DNA of 64,000 nt from Spodoptera frugiperda (GCF_023101765.2 NC_064228.1:4270501-4334500), one strand, 5' to 3'; shown: positions 32,979-42,765, counted from the first letter of the stretch. The notes: generated from the letters alone by a model not told the origin. Numbers and translations are program-made.

Positions 32979-33606
32979 CAGTAGCGCCACGTGTCCGTTT
33001 TTGGAACTAACACAAACAATATTATTTATTTTTTTCTAATATTTTTTTAAATTAAATAATGCTATAATAACATTAGTTTTTTTAATATCTTAGATCACTG
33101 ACCAGACTTGCACCTGACCAGCAACCTTTCTCGAAAAATCTTATTTCTAAAAACATTCTAAGTCATCGTTCAAGCGGCGCGCAGCGAGGGTCTATAAGTC
33201 GCAGTAACGAAACCATAGCGCGATCTATTTTTACCTGAGTCGCCATCTATCGAGCGCGCGGACAACTCTGGTACTTTGAACAAAATATGCCTCAAACCAA
33301 ATATTATATATTTTTTTTGTTTTCATTTATTTTGTTTGTAAAGGTATTTTGTATGTGTGAATAAAAAAATAATAAAGCATAAATAAATTATTTAAAATGT
33401 ATTTATTCTTTATTTATTTTAGTTTAGTTTTGCCTAACCTAGATTGATATATAATTGATGTACTAGTAAAAGTGCGGAAATTATATCGACAATGATTTTA
33501 TCTAACCCAATCCAAATCTATATTAAAATTTTAATATTCTTTGAAAAATATTTTGCGACTGAGTGCGACTTTAGCGCCACGTGGTAGAATTTGGAACTAA
33601 CATTTT
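32979..33606. repeat. Segment bounded by 30-bp direct repeats
   Basis: 'tagcgccacgtg' and 'tttggaactaac' occur as a pair at about 32979-33010 and again at 33573-33604, 25 of 30 bases matching. The interval includes a GC-rich patch at 33160-33260 and AT-rich DNA. No coding. Confidence 0.4.
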
Positions 33607-33680
33607 ATTCACGTTGTTTTTTTTTTTAAGTGCTACTCCTGATTGGCCTGACTATTAGTTCTGATAAGTATAATATATAA

Positions 33681-33785
33681 CCTGGGTGTCATCAAGGTTT
33701 GAGTGAATAGGTTGCTTACAGGCAGGCGTGCTCCATCGTAGGTCGCATCATCGCTTACCATCAGGAAAAAATGGTGGGCAAATGC
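33681..33785 (+). pseudogene. LINE reverse transcriptase C-terminus, broken
   Basis: The frame reads 'NLGVIKV', an in-frame stop, then 'VNRLLTGRRAPS' and the natural stop, followed by the same UTR start ('cgcatcatcgcttaccatca') as the minus-strand copy at 3.0 kb. Confidence 0.75.
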
Positions 33786-33941
33786 GGATCTAAAGACAAT
33801 ACTTAATTATCTAATATACTACCTACAAACGTAAAATTAATAGGAATTCTGCTTCATAAATAGGTAATTCATAATATAACATTTACCAAATAATTTATCT
33901 CTCGACAATTTGATTACAGTAGGTACTTAAACATATTTCAA

Positions 33942-33990
33942 ACTAGCTGATACCCGCGGCTTTGCTCGCGTGGATTACGAACTTTGTGAG
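33942..33990 (-). repeat. Repeat-G end, reverse
   Basis: 'actagctgatacccgcggct' followed by 'ttgctcgcgtgg', the family's diagnostic end. It then runs into SINE-1. Confidence 0.55.
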
Positions 33991-34006
33991 TAAAAAAATT
34001 ACTAGG

Positions 34007-34205
34007 TTTTTTCGGTATTTCGAAAAAATTCTCGGTAGTAGTACGGAGTCTGGAATAGTGCCCAGTATAATATGGCAATAAGCTCACCCCCTATTACATG
34101 GGACTTATAACACAAATGGTGAAAAGTTAAAAAATTGCATAGCGGCATCACGTACCGTAATGTGCACCTCTGCCTACCCCTTCGGGGATAAAAGGTGTGA
34201 CCCCA
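34007..34205 (+). mobile_element. SINE-1 body and tail
   Basis: 'ctcggtagtagtacggagtc' through 'caccccctattacatgggac' to 'cttcggggataaaaggtgtg'. The tRNA-like head is missing. Confidence 0.85.
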
Positions 34206-34504
34206 ATTATATTAGTCTATATAGCAAATATTTGTTACATGATAACCAAATATTGGTACTAATAACTAGAATATGCCAATTTCATGTAGGTATTTCGTTT
34301 TGTTACCAAAACCACAAACCAAGCGACAATATCTCTGGAATCGCAAATATCTATTTGAATAACTACAAGTTTGTTAACAAGCATCAAATTTAATTAATTA
34401 TTGTTAAATTCTATTAACTGTCAAACGATTATTGTGTTATTTAGTTAAATTGTGTTACGTATATAACATGTCGTGGAAGCCTACTGGTTAATGTCGTTCG
34501 ATCA
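34206..34504. other. No recognised feature
   Basis: AT-rich; nothing recognised. Confidence 0.3.
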
Positions 34505-34572
34505 CACTAAGAGTTGCTCCGTGCGGGAATCGAAATCGCTAATACGAGGCTGCCACCGTGTCAACTGTGGAG
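34505..34572 (-). mobile_element. SINE-2 head, reverse
   Basis: 'agttgctccgtgcgggaatc' and 'ggctgccaccgtgtcaac', the reverse of the tRNA-like head. Confidence 0.7.
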
Positions 34573-34614
34573 GCAAATTATTGTTTTTATTATGTCAATT
34601 TTTATTTTATTAGG

Positions 34615-34783
34615 TTTTTTTTTTTTTGAGGGGGCAAAATCATCCAATGACTTCTCCCGCCTTGGGCAAGGCGAGAAGGAGTGTCAGACTTTTACTGACT
34701 AAAAACCACCCCGTTCCTTCTCCTGCTTTTCGACCCGGAGCTCCGGTAAACCCGCTAGGTAGTCCGCAGCTCCGGATCAGATT
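34615..34783 (-). mobile_element. R1-LINE 3' UTR, reverse
   Basis: A T run, 'gagggggcaaaatcatccaa', 'gtgtcagacttttactgac' and 'gcagctccggatcag' follow the canonical order. Confidence 0.85.
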
Positions 34784-34904
34784 TTATTAGGTTTAAACTG
34801 GCAAACGAGCAGACGGCTATTATGTCGCATTGTTAAAATACTATTCTTTAACTCAAGTGCTCCTGTTCTGTATCTTTTCCTGTTCTGTAGCCATCCGAAA
34901 CTGT

Positions 34905-35038
34905 AGGATACCTAGCGGGTTTACCAGGGTTCCAGCTCAAAGCAGGAGTAGGAACGGAGTGGTTTTTAGTCAGTGACACTCCCTCTCGACTCGGCCAAGG
35001 CGGGAGAAGACATTGCATGATTTTCCTTCCTCAAAAAA
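34905..35038 (+). mobile_element. R1-LINE 3' UTR
   Basis: 'tagcgggtttaccagggttc' through 'gtggtttttagtcagtgaca' (the 'agagtctgac' block has a deletion) to 'gattttccttcctcaaaaaa'. It lies opposite the copy at 34615-34783, making a loose inverted pair. Confidence 0.8.
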
Positions 35039-35441
35039 TGTTTTTTTAACCGAGATACCTTTTATAGAGAGTTCATCCGTGATCATGGCGCTTGCAACAG
35101 TGCCGAAATATCGGAAACTCATACAAACATAATAAACATGGTAGATATCCCGGTTTAAGTTCTAATGATATGTTTTTTTAATGTTACTCTTCGTAAGTAA
35201 GTCTTGGGAAAGTTCCTAAAACAATCAGTAAATTGTGAAGCAAGTCCATTCTATCATTCCTCAAGTACCTATCACTAAGGATATTAATTTGGAAACAAGG
35301 CAAGGGACTTGAAAAGGGTAGTTCTTAGTTAAGACACCAGGTGGCGCTGCAGTGACGTAGGGTTTGAGCAACTGTTCAACTTGTCAAAATGGATCTTAAT
35401 GTTATTATTGTAGGTGTTATAATTAGTATTAGTTACTGGTA
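35039..35441. other. No recognised feature
   Basis: Nothing recognised. Confidence 0.3.
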
Positions 35442-35720
35442 GACTGCCTCGTTGGTCGAGTGGTCGCAATTGCGACTGCCGGGCAAGGGGTCTCGGGTTC
35501 GATTCCCGTATCGGGCAAAGTACTACTGGGTTTTTTTTAGTAGAAAATTTCTCAGTAGTAGCATGGAGTTTGGAATTGTGTCCGGTATATGGCAATAGGC
35601 CCTATTACATGGGGTTTATAAACAAATGGTGAAAAACGGGTGTACATTGTATAGCGGCATCACATGCCGTAATGTGTACCACTGCCAACCCCTTCGGGGA
35701 TAAAAGGCGTGACGTTGTTT
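35442..35720 (+). mobile_element. SINE-1, full length
   Basis: A well-kept head ('gactgcctcgttggtcgagt', B box 'gggttcgattccc'), body 'aaaatttctcagtagtagca' and tail 'ggggataaaaggcgtgacgt' then a T run. Together with the 52.2 kb copy it is the reference for the family. Confidence 0.9.
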
Positions 35721-35764
35721 TGTTTTTTTTTTTTTAGTTTACTGTTATACTGGTATTTTTGTTT

Positions 35765-35919
35765 GGTCGTCGTTGCCCGGAGGTTTAAAACCGCTTCTCA
35801 TGCATGAGAGTGCGGGCTTGAAACCTACCAACGGCAAGTACCAATGTGACTTTTTTTCGAGTTATATTATTATGTACTTTCTAAGATTATTTAGACGCCA
35901 CTGACAAACGGTGAAGGAT
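35765..35919 (+). mobile_element. SINE-3 head half
   Basis: The tRNA-like head 'gtcgttgcccggaggttta' and 'gagagtgcgggcttgaaacc' is followed by 'ggcaagtaccaatgtgactt' and 'gccactgacaaacggtgaag'. The tail is replaced by a SINE-2. Confidence 0.8.
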
Positions 35920-35930
35920 ATTATGCACTG

Positions 35931-36050
35931 TGTAGCGGGTTCGATTCCCGCACGGAGCAACTCTTTGTGTGATCCATAAATTGTTGTTTTAAGTCTGCGT
36001 GCCATGTGTATGTAAATTTGTATCTTTTTAAGCGTACCCACGATGTCTTT
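35931..36050 (+). mobile_element. SINE-2, from B box onward
   Basis: 'tgtagcgggttcgattcccg', 'cacggagcaactctttgtgt' and 'cataaattgttgttttaagt'. The fusion point with SINE-3 is at about 35920-35930. Confidence 0.8.
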
Positions 36051-36735
36051 ATAAAAAGGGGATTTAAACGTACGACAAATTCAAGATTTCACCAATTCAT
36101 CTGTTTCTTCGGATGGGTATGATAATAAAATTATGTAAGTAAGCAAAACAAAGCGATATTAGATTACAAAAATCCAATTAGGTACAAGTTAATACAAAAT
36201 CGAACTCCCGATACATCTTAATCGAATATTCTCAGAAAAAAAAAACACTTTCATAAGGGAACACCTTCCCGACTAAATTGTCTTAATTGCTGTCTTAAAT
36301 TGAAGCAATTTAGATCATATTGTATACACATCACAGCATATTAAACTACACTAATTTTATAAATTCGTCAATCCATTTTTACCTTTATCTATATAGTATT
36401 AGAGTCGAAATTTATTTGAAAGTTAAGGATAACTTGATCTGCCGGTATCTATATCACAGTTTACATCCCAGCACAACAAATTACTCTAATTTTCGCAATT
36501 ATTTTGATCTGTTTTCAACTTTATCGCTATAGGATTAAAGGTGAAAATTATTTGATGGTTAACGTATACTTTGATATGCTGGTATCTGTACTAACATTGG
36601 TCCAAAATGATTCATTACAGCATGCTGCTCTATGATTTATATGAAAGGAAATTAAACCAATTATTTAATAGCATTTTTTTTGTGGATTAGTATAGGTTAA
36701 GAGCTTGTGCATGGAATTTGAATGTTATCTCATGT
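36051..36735. other. No recognised feature
   Basis: AT-rich; nothing recognised. Confidence 0.3.
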
Positions 36736-36740
36736 ATGAT

Positions 36741-37078
36741 ACTAGCTTTTGCCCGCGGCTTCGCTCGCGTTAAGAAGTATTATTATTAATTAGTTATGGT
36801 TTTTGCGGCTTATTTCTGTCATTAGGCGCTACGCCTTAGTAGCTTTATGCATGCAAAGTCTCAGTCCGATTGGTTTAAAATTGACAAAGTTTCATACAAA
36901 CTTTCATCCCCTATTTTATCCTCTTGGGGGCAGAATTGATCAAAATTCTTTCTTAGCGGATGCCTACGTCGTAACATCTACCTGCATGCCAAATTTCAGA
37001 CCGATCCGTCCAGTGGTTTCAGCTGTGCGTTGATAGATCACTATGTCAGTCAGTCAGTCACCTTTGAGTTTTATATAT
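36741..37078 (-). repeat. Repeat-G, long copy, reverse
   Basis: 'actagcttttgcccgcggct' and 'tcgctcgcgtt', then 'aagtctcagtccgattgg', 'ctgcatgccaaatttcagac' and 'gtcagtcagtcagtc'. The frame across it is a repeat shadow. Confidence 0.7.
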
Positions 37079-37081
37079 TTA

Positions 37082-37200
37082 AATGGATGCAGGTTGCTTC
37101 TAATCGGCCTACCTGGAAGTCATTGGCGGAGATCTTTGTTCAGCAGTGGACGTCTTCTGGTTGATATGATGATGATGATGATGATAAGGATGTTGATGAG
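37082..37200 (+). mobile_element. RTE-clade LINE 3' end with (gat)n tail
   Basis: 'ggcctacctggaagtcattg', 'gcggagatctttgttcagc' and 'gtggacgtcttctggttgat' are followed by a 'gatgatgatgatgatga' tail, the usual short-repeat terminus of RTE elements. Confidence 0.7.
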
Positions 37201-37310
37201 GTTATATTTAGGAGTAATAAAAACAGGCAGTGTGTCAATAAGATGAATATTTTTTTTTTAAGAAAACTAATTATTTATTTGAACTAGTACTCCAATTACC
37301 ATAACAGTTG

Positions 37311-37495
37311 TAAATAAAGCTGTCTGTTCATTTTTGTCTGTCTATCTGTTTATTTGTTTGTTCTGTTCTTATCTCTGAAATGCCTGGACCGATTTTGTCG
37401 GGACATTAATTGGTAGATAGTTGATGTACTAAGAAGTCACTTAGGCTACTTGTTATTAGTTACTCACGAACGAAACCGAGGGCATTAGCTAGTAT
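37311..37495 (+). repeat. Repeat-G-like fragment
   Basis: 'tgcctggaccgattttgtcg', 'ggacattaattgg' and the terminal 'gcattagctagta'. It is paralogous to 51676-51770. Confidence 0.5.
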
Positions 37496-37927
37496 AATAT
37501 AAATTAACCTAACATTTTGACTCTTTTATTCGCTCTGCAGCTATAAAAACAAGATAAAAATAAAACAAATACATGACTCTGTATTAATACATTTTTATTT
37601 TAATACAAAACAAAAATCCTAAGACGCATCGTCTCCCGCTAACGACCGAAACCAAATAAGACCAATAAACGATAAAATAAATATTTATTTACCCGCAGAA
37701 CATTAACATAAACTTGGTAAGTACTCAAAATACAAAAAAATAAATAAAAGAAACCGAAACGCGAACTTCAATTAATTTGAATATCGAATTCAGATATTCA
37801 GATGTCGATCGCTCCTTGGGACCCGGCTCCTAGTCTAAGTAATGGCCTATTTTACCGTTTAATAATCTTGAATATCAATGGTACGGTAATATTAATCTTT
37901 CTGATGGGTTCTGTGGTAAACTGTTTC
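37496..37927. other. No recognised feature
   Basis: AT-rich; nothing recognised. Confidence 0.3.
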
Positions 37928-38083
37928 TTTTTTATGGAATAAAGGCCCACGAGTAGCTTGGTCACCTGATGGTAAGCGATCAGTACCGGCTATGAACACC
38001 CGTGACACCAGCGGAGTCACGGATGCGTTGCTGGCCTTTTAAAAGGAATACGCTCTCTTCTTGAAGGTTTGAAGGTCGTATCG
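37928..38083 (-). repeat. Repeat-C variant
   Basis: 'ttttatggaataaaggccca', 'gtcacctgatggtaagcgat' and 'ttaaaaggaatacgctctct', the same subtype as 26901. Confidence 0.7.
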
Positions 38084-38380
38084 GTTGTATTAAAATAAAT
38101 GCTTGTTTTTTGTCTTAATTTTTTAAGTAGGTAAATGTTTTTTTTTTTTTAAGTCAAAGTCAAAGTATTTATTTGTGAAACTAATAGGGTACATTATAAG
38201 TTGTAGGGTGTTTTTTTTTTATATTTATATTTTTTAACTACATAAATGCTTGTTTTTTGAATCTTGATGTTTAAAACATCAAGTATCATCAATCGTAGAT
38301 AAATGCTTGTTGAATTTGTTTGAATTATTCCTAGTGCAACTTTAAAGGTAAGTATGATGTTCTGAACTAGGTTCTACTAA

Positions 38381-38553
38381 AATCTTACTAATATTATAAA
38401 TATGAATGTTTGTGAGTTTGTGTATATGTTTGTTACACAATCACGTCAAAACAGGTGAAGGGATCGGGATAAAATTTGGAATAGGGGTAGGTTATGGTCT
38501 GGTATAACACATATGAAACTTTCTATTACTAGGAATTGCGGCCGAAGCCGCAA
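38381..38553 (+). repeat. Repeat-G, forward
   Basis: Starts 'atcttactaatattataaat', contains 'gtttgtgagtttgtg' and ends 'attgcggccgaagccgcaag'. It shares both ends with 60826-61009. Confidence 0.65.
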
Positions 38554-39042
38554 GCTTTTTTTCTTTTAAAACTGCAATAATACATTTCTTATATACAACT
38601 TATAAGTATCCAAAAACGCATCTTCGAATAAAACAGTAACAGTTTCTCAGTAATACTAATTAATCAATTTCCAAACGATCCATTAATTTACCACACCGCC
38701 CCTTACAAACCGAATGCTTGTTCATTCCGACACTCAAAGCAAAAACAACTTTTTCCCTTTAACATAACAATGAAAATCAAACAAACGGGTAACAATTTCA
38801 ATGCCTTTTTCGCAGAAAAAATACATTCATGATTTTACCGCGGGACCCGGTAGCATAATGTTTTTTGCACCCTTTCACCTCACGGGGGCCCAAAACGTCG
38901 TATGAATTATTTAGTCCGGCCCTGTGTATTAACATACTTCGTAACATTGAATATTTTGACGTAGTATTGAATGGAATTGATATTGCATTACTTTTTTCTA
39001 GTAGGTAGGTAGGTTTTTTATATTAAAGACATTGCTACTACA
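38554..39042. other. Single-copy block, possible conserved noncoding DNA
   Basis: About 38680-38930 is not repeated in the window and includes 'ttaccgcgggacccggtagc' and 'cacgggggcccaaaacgtcg'. No frame is supported. Confidence 0.3.
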
Positions 39043-39182
39043 ATAGGATTTTCTCTTGTGTCGTGGGTGCGTTTACAAATATACTTTTTCACATACACAT
39101 CACACATAGACCCGAAACAACAATTTGTGGATCATACAAAGAGTTGCTCCGTGCGGGAATCAAACCCGCTACACGTTTGCAC
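39043..39182 (-). mobile_element. SINE-2, reverse, arm of an inverted pair
   Basis: The reverse body ('attttctcttgtgtcgtggg', 'acaacaatttgtggatc') and head ('gttgctccgtgcgggaatca') end near 'cacgtttgcacgg'. Confidence 0.85.
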
Positions 39183-39275
39183 GGTGGCTGGGCAACCGGC
39201 TGCCGTTCAACGAGTCGTACCATGTAAGTATGTGAATTTGTATGTTGTAAGTAATCCTAGTGTACGTTTAAAAAA
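39178..39275 (+). mobile_element. SINE-2, forward, deleted; inverted to its neighbour
   Basis: 'cacggtggctgggcaaccgg' and 'ctgccgttcaacg' then jump directly to the SINE body end 'gtgaatttgtatgttgtaa', skipping the B-box region. Confidence 0.7.
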
Positions 39276-39689
39276 AGTAAAATAAAAAGTCCATTATCAA
39301 AAATTTAATGTACCTACAAAACTAACTTATGAAACCCAGGATACAACAATCAGCAGTCTCACTCACTGATCCATCCACTATAAGATAAATACACCATGTC
39401 ATCTTTTAGCATGTTGTACCCTAGAATATTTGACATACCCACTTGTTGCGTGAGCTAGTGAGCTGTTTTTAAAATAGCCAGTCTTGAAGGCATTGACATA
39501 TTGGCCCAGAATGAAATATACAAGATTATTCTAATACAAGATAGTTCTACAAGAGTTTTATATTAGGCTACAAATTGTAAACTTTGTGGAACGTAAAATA
39601 TTATAAGTAGATCGCCTAAAGTTTAGGTGATGTTTAGGTCTTAAACCATACATAACTTTGACTTTCAAACTGTAAAAATAATTGGACGT
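39276..39689. other. No recognised feature
   Basis: AT-rich; nothing recognised. Confidence 0.3.
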
Positions 39690-39743
39690 TACCTGCAATT
39701 GGTTGGGCAACCGGCAGCCGCGCAACGTTTAGTGGGTTCAATT

Positions 39744-40019
39744 GCAAGGGTAGCTCGCCGCCCGACCAGAACCAGACCCATGCGTGCGTCGCGTTGCGGT
39801 CCGCGCGCGCCTCAAAGAGCCATCAGACCACCACAGATGGGGCCCAGTAGGGCTGATGCTTAATCCGGAGCTGCGGACTACCTAGCGGGTTTACCGGGGC
39901 TCCAGCTCGACAAGCAGGAGTAGGAACGGGGTGGTTTTTAGTTAGTAAGAGTTTGACACTCCCTCTCGCTTTGCCCTGGCGAGAGAAGTCATTGGATGAT
40001 TTTCCCCCCTGAAAAAAAA
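39744..40019 (+). mobile_element. R1-LINE 3' UTR with 12-bp target duplication
   Basis: Long UTR copy from 'gcaagggtagctcgccgccc' through 'agagccatcagaccacca' and 'gctgatgcttaatccggagc' to 'cccccctgaaaaaaaa'. It is flanked by 'gtgggttcaatt' (39732-39743) and 'gcgggtacaatt' (40020-40031). Confidence 0.9.
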
Positions 40020-40052
40020 GCGGGTACAATTCCAACATGGAAACTCTTTGTG

Positions 40053-40137
40053 AAAAACTTTTTGTATTCAATTTAACAATTATTTACGTTAATTATTTTT
40101 GTAATGGTGCAAATAAACTGTTTTTCTTTCTTTCTTT
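40053..40137 (+). mobile_element. Second LINE tail ('tttct' repeats) in the nest
   Basis: 'tttttgtaatggtgcaaata' followed by 'ctttctttctttctt' is a LINE-type 3' end with a simple-repeat tail. 'tttgtg' on the left and 'cttgtg' on the right may be a short target duplication. Confidence 0.65.
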
Positions 40138-40222
40138 CTTGTGTTTCAGAAATTGTTGTTTCGGGTCTGGGTGTCATGTGCCCGTGAACTTGTTGATGAA
40201 TCGTGATCGATATGTTTGTATC

Positions 40223-40605
40223 TTATCTCACCTTCAAGTCTAAAATAATAATAATATATTTTAATTAATTCTGTTGTTTATTAGTCTCATTATTGTAAGG
40301 GCCGCAATAGCCCACTCATCATTATTTCAGTTAAAAAGTTCGAAATAGACAAACCTAATTCTACTTTCTTTTTATTTCAGTTTATTAAGATAGATGGTAA
40401 TTACAATAATAGATACTAAACGAATGAAACTCTGGTGTGGTAATAACAATTATTAAAAATGTACTTGGAAAGTTAAGATAATTCTTTGAAAGATTTATTT
40501 ATTTAGTAAAAGAAGTTTCGTAATAAATTACAGTTTTTTTTTTGCATTTATGCTATGATTTTGCTTATATACATGACGTGATTTTATTTACGTTTAATAG
40601 TTATT
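40223..40605. other. No recognised feature
   Basis: AT-rich; nothing recognised. Confidence 0.3.
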
Positions 40606-40916
40606 AGGTTGCTTTTTCGCCAGATATGTGGTATGTAGCTATGCTACGAAGATGTAATAGCTAAACTGTGAAACTATGTGACCATTTCCACTGATACTGA
40701 GGTATGTAGTTGTGCGAGGAAGATGCGCAGTTCGAGTATGCAATGTATCGCTAGTAGGGAAGCCATCTATAGCACGCTTTCATAGCATGCATCTTTCCGT
40801 ATAAAAAAAAACATAGCTTAGCCATTTCCACAAGTGTTAAGCAATGTGTACCAATAAATATGATTGCCAAACGCGTCCACAACAACGTAGCATAGCACAT
40901 CTCTGGTGGACACCCT
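40606..40916 (+). mobile_element. MITE-A, near full length
   Basis: Starts 'aggttgctttttcgccagat' and ends 'catagcacatctctggtgga' plus 'caccct', with both inverted ends. Internal 'tgcaatgtatcgctagtagg' is slightly diverged. Confidence 0.85.
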
Positions 40917-40962
40917 TAAGGTTGCACTTTTATGGGTAGTTCTTCGAAATTTGATTCTTCGA

Positions 40963-42003
40963 CTGATTCATATGGCCAAAATTTAATTCCACTTTAAGAT
41001 CTGTAACACGTGTTCATATGAAAATAGGTATACCAAATAACGTATATTCGAATGAGGGACTCGTTTTAAAAAAATAGTTTTCGAGATATCGACATTCGAA
41101 TATTTTCTGCCCAGATGAATCAGAAATTGTTACAGATGAATCTGTTAAACAATTGAAAATTGTATGTAAATGAGCTCTGTATTTATTTTAATTTCACGTT
41201 CTTTTAATTTCTTTTTAGCATACCATTTTCGAGTACTTTCGCACAGAGAAGTCACGAGCATTCATCATCACACTTGCTCAGGGCGGATTAGCAATTTCAG
41301 ACTCAAATTAATTACATTTCTCAAAAAAAAAGTTTTAAAATTATAGCTATAACCTTTATAGCTAAGTTAATTTAAAAATAAGACTAGTAAAAAAATGTAC
41401 AACGCAACTTTTATGATTCATATGCGGTTTTGACCATACGAATCAGGCACAGATGAATCAGGATTTTGCTTACTATCATGCATAACTCATCGTATATACA
41501 GACTTCATTCTTGTCATTTTTCTACACGAATGTATAACCAAAAAGCTTCACACGAAACATAGATTAAAGTTTTAAAACAGTAAAGTAAATTTTATAAAAT
41601 AGGCATTGTAATCAGGATGCCATGTAAACCAAACACAGATGAATCAGATATTTACCTTAGTAACACCTGGATCTAAGCCAACCAGCCGCACGTCTGCCTC
41701 CTAGCTTGTCCGTTGCACGCCTGGTTTCCCTCCGCACAGGAAGCCAGACTCTCATTATTAATACCAGACCAAGTATGGTCATTCGCAGCTTACGCCATAT
41801 TAATCAGTATTATACGCCGGACACTTCTTATTTATTTATTTATAATCATACTAACATAGTTATAACGAATGCATATTTTTTTTGAAGAGGACAACTCATC
41901 TCCTTTCGATGTAATTATAATTTATATTGAAGTATCACAGGGAAAATGCGAAATCGACTACTTTGTTCCGGAAAATGGCAAACGGACACGCCATATGAAT
42001 CAG
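40963..42003. repeat. Cluster of a 12-bp motif ('cagatgaatcag')
   Basis: Close variants of C-A-[GT]-A-T-[GA]-A-A-T-C-A-G occur at 41112, 41133, 41435, 41450, 41636, 41795 and 41991 on the plus strand and at 40963 and 41414 on the minus strand. Two neighbouring pairs start 21 bp apart. The rest of the region is AT-rich and not one of the named repeats. Confidence 0.6.
41219..41311 (+). other. Possible short coding exon
   Basis: The strong acceptor-like tract 'ttcttttaatttctttttag' is followed by a 30-codon open frame (includes 'FRTEKSRAFIITLAQGG') ending in TAA. No partner exon or family is recognised, so this may be chance. Confidence 0.2.
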
Positions 42004-42580
42004 AAGAACAAGCTTTAAAAAAAAATATTTTGTACCTAGACTGCAATTATTTAAAAAATATTATTTGTCCTAGTAACTGATATAGCTAAACTATACTAAA
42101 AAAAATATTACATGCCGTTTTGTTAGTTGGTTTCAAAAATATTCTCATAGACATCGAAAATTTTGTCTCTGAAGAACTACCCTTATACACCACACCCCAT
42201 ACCAATAATATAACTAGACGCGTAAAAAAAAAAGTGCGGTGCATACAATTTAAGTTTAGAAATTCCTTACATTACTCACCTCGACATCTCAAAAAAAAAA
42301 AAAACACAAAACATAAAAAAAATAAAAATCACATACCAAAACGTAGCACTTTATGTACAGGTTGTTTTAAAACCTTCCATTACCCAAGTATTTAAGCTTC
42401 CCCTGTACAGATAAGGCGGAACCACTCGGTTCAGGCTAGTAATTAGAAACCGTAAACTTACCTGTCCTAGATCCAGTGATAACGCGCTTTAAAATTGCTT
42501 CTTGAAGCGTATGGAATTGGCTTTTATTTACTACCCCTTTTATAGGGTTTAATTGGTGCAGTTTTTGTTTATTTTTTTTG
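41655..42580 (-). other. Possible two-exon coding remnant with a D-P-G motif
   Basis: The minus-strand frame at about 42580-42462 (includes 'FHTLQEAILKRVITGSRT') ends at a consensus donor, gtaagt (forward 'acttac' 42456-42461). A second piece at about 41695-41655 reads 'DVRLVGLDPGVTK' and ends at gtaaat. The phases match if the acceptor is 'ggcag'. 'GLDPG' resembles the first RuvC motif of TnpB/Fanzor proteins, but the stretch is very short and the other catalytic motifs are not seen. Confidence 0.2.
42120..42398 (+). pseudogene. Possible piggyBac-like transposase C-terminus
   Basis: The plus frame has 'RRVKKKVRCIQ' and, near its end, 'STLCTGCFKTFHY', resembling the basic cysteine-rich C-terminus of piggyBac-family transposases (R-C-x-x-C ... 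L-C-x-x-C-F-x-x-[FY]-H). The second cysteine of the first pair is missing and A runs inflate the lysine-rich middle. No transposase core is seen upstream and no TTAA-flanked ends are identified. It is a decayed fragment at best. Confidence 0.3.
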
Positions 42581-42613
42581 GTTAATTTCAACTAAAATTT
42601 TCGTGTATTTCTC

Positions 42614-42746
42614 AGCAACGTCACGCCTTTTATCCCCAGAGGGGAGGGGAGAAGGGGTAGGCAGAGGTGCTCATTACAACACGTAATGTCGCTATACAAT
42701 GTACACCCACTTTTCACCATTTGTGATATAAGTCCCATGTAATACA
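42614..42746 (-). mobile_element. SINE-1 3' half, reverse
   Basis: 'acgtcacgccttttatcccc', 'gtaatgtcgctatacaatgt' and 'ttcaccatttgtgat'. A purine-rich expansion ('ggggaggggagaagggg') is present at the usual 'ccgaagggg' site. Confidence 0.8.
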
Positions 42747-42765
42747 TTTTTGAGATCACCGATAC

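Larger units (their letters stand above)
39690..40222 (+). mobile_element. SINE-2 split by two LINE insertions
   Basis: The SINE-2 head (39690-39743, 'ggttgggcaaccggcagccg') continues at 40020-40052 ('aaactctttgtg') and again at 40138-40222 ('attgttgtttcgggtctggg'). The two gaps are insertions listed separately. Confidence 0.85.

Noticed and set aside
37166..37190. CRISPR-like or regular tandem array
   Set aside because: It is a simple gat microsatellite at the end of an RTE-type LINE.
41219..41311. Confident spliced exon on the plus strand
   Set aside because: The acceptor is good, but the 30-codon frame has no partner exon or recognised family, so it is kept only as a low-confidence feature.
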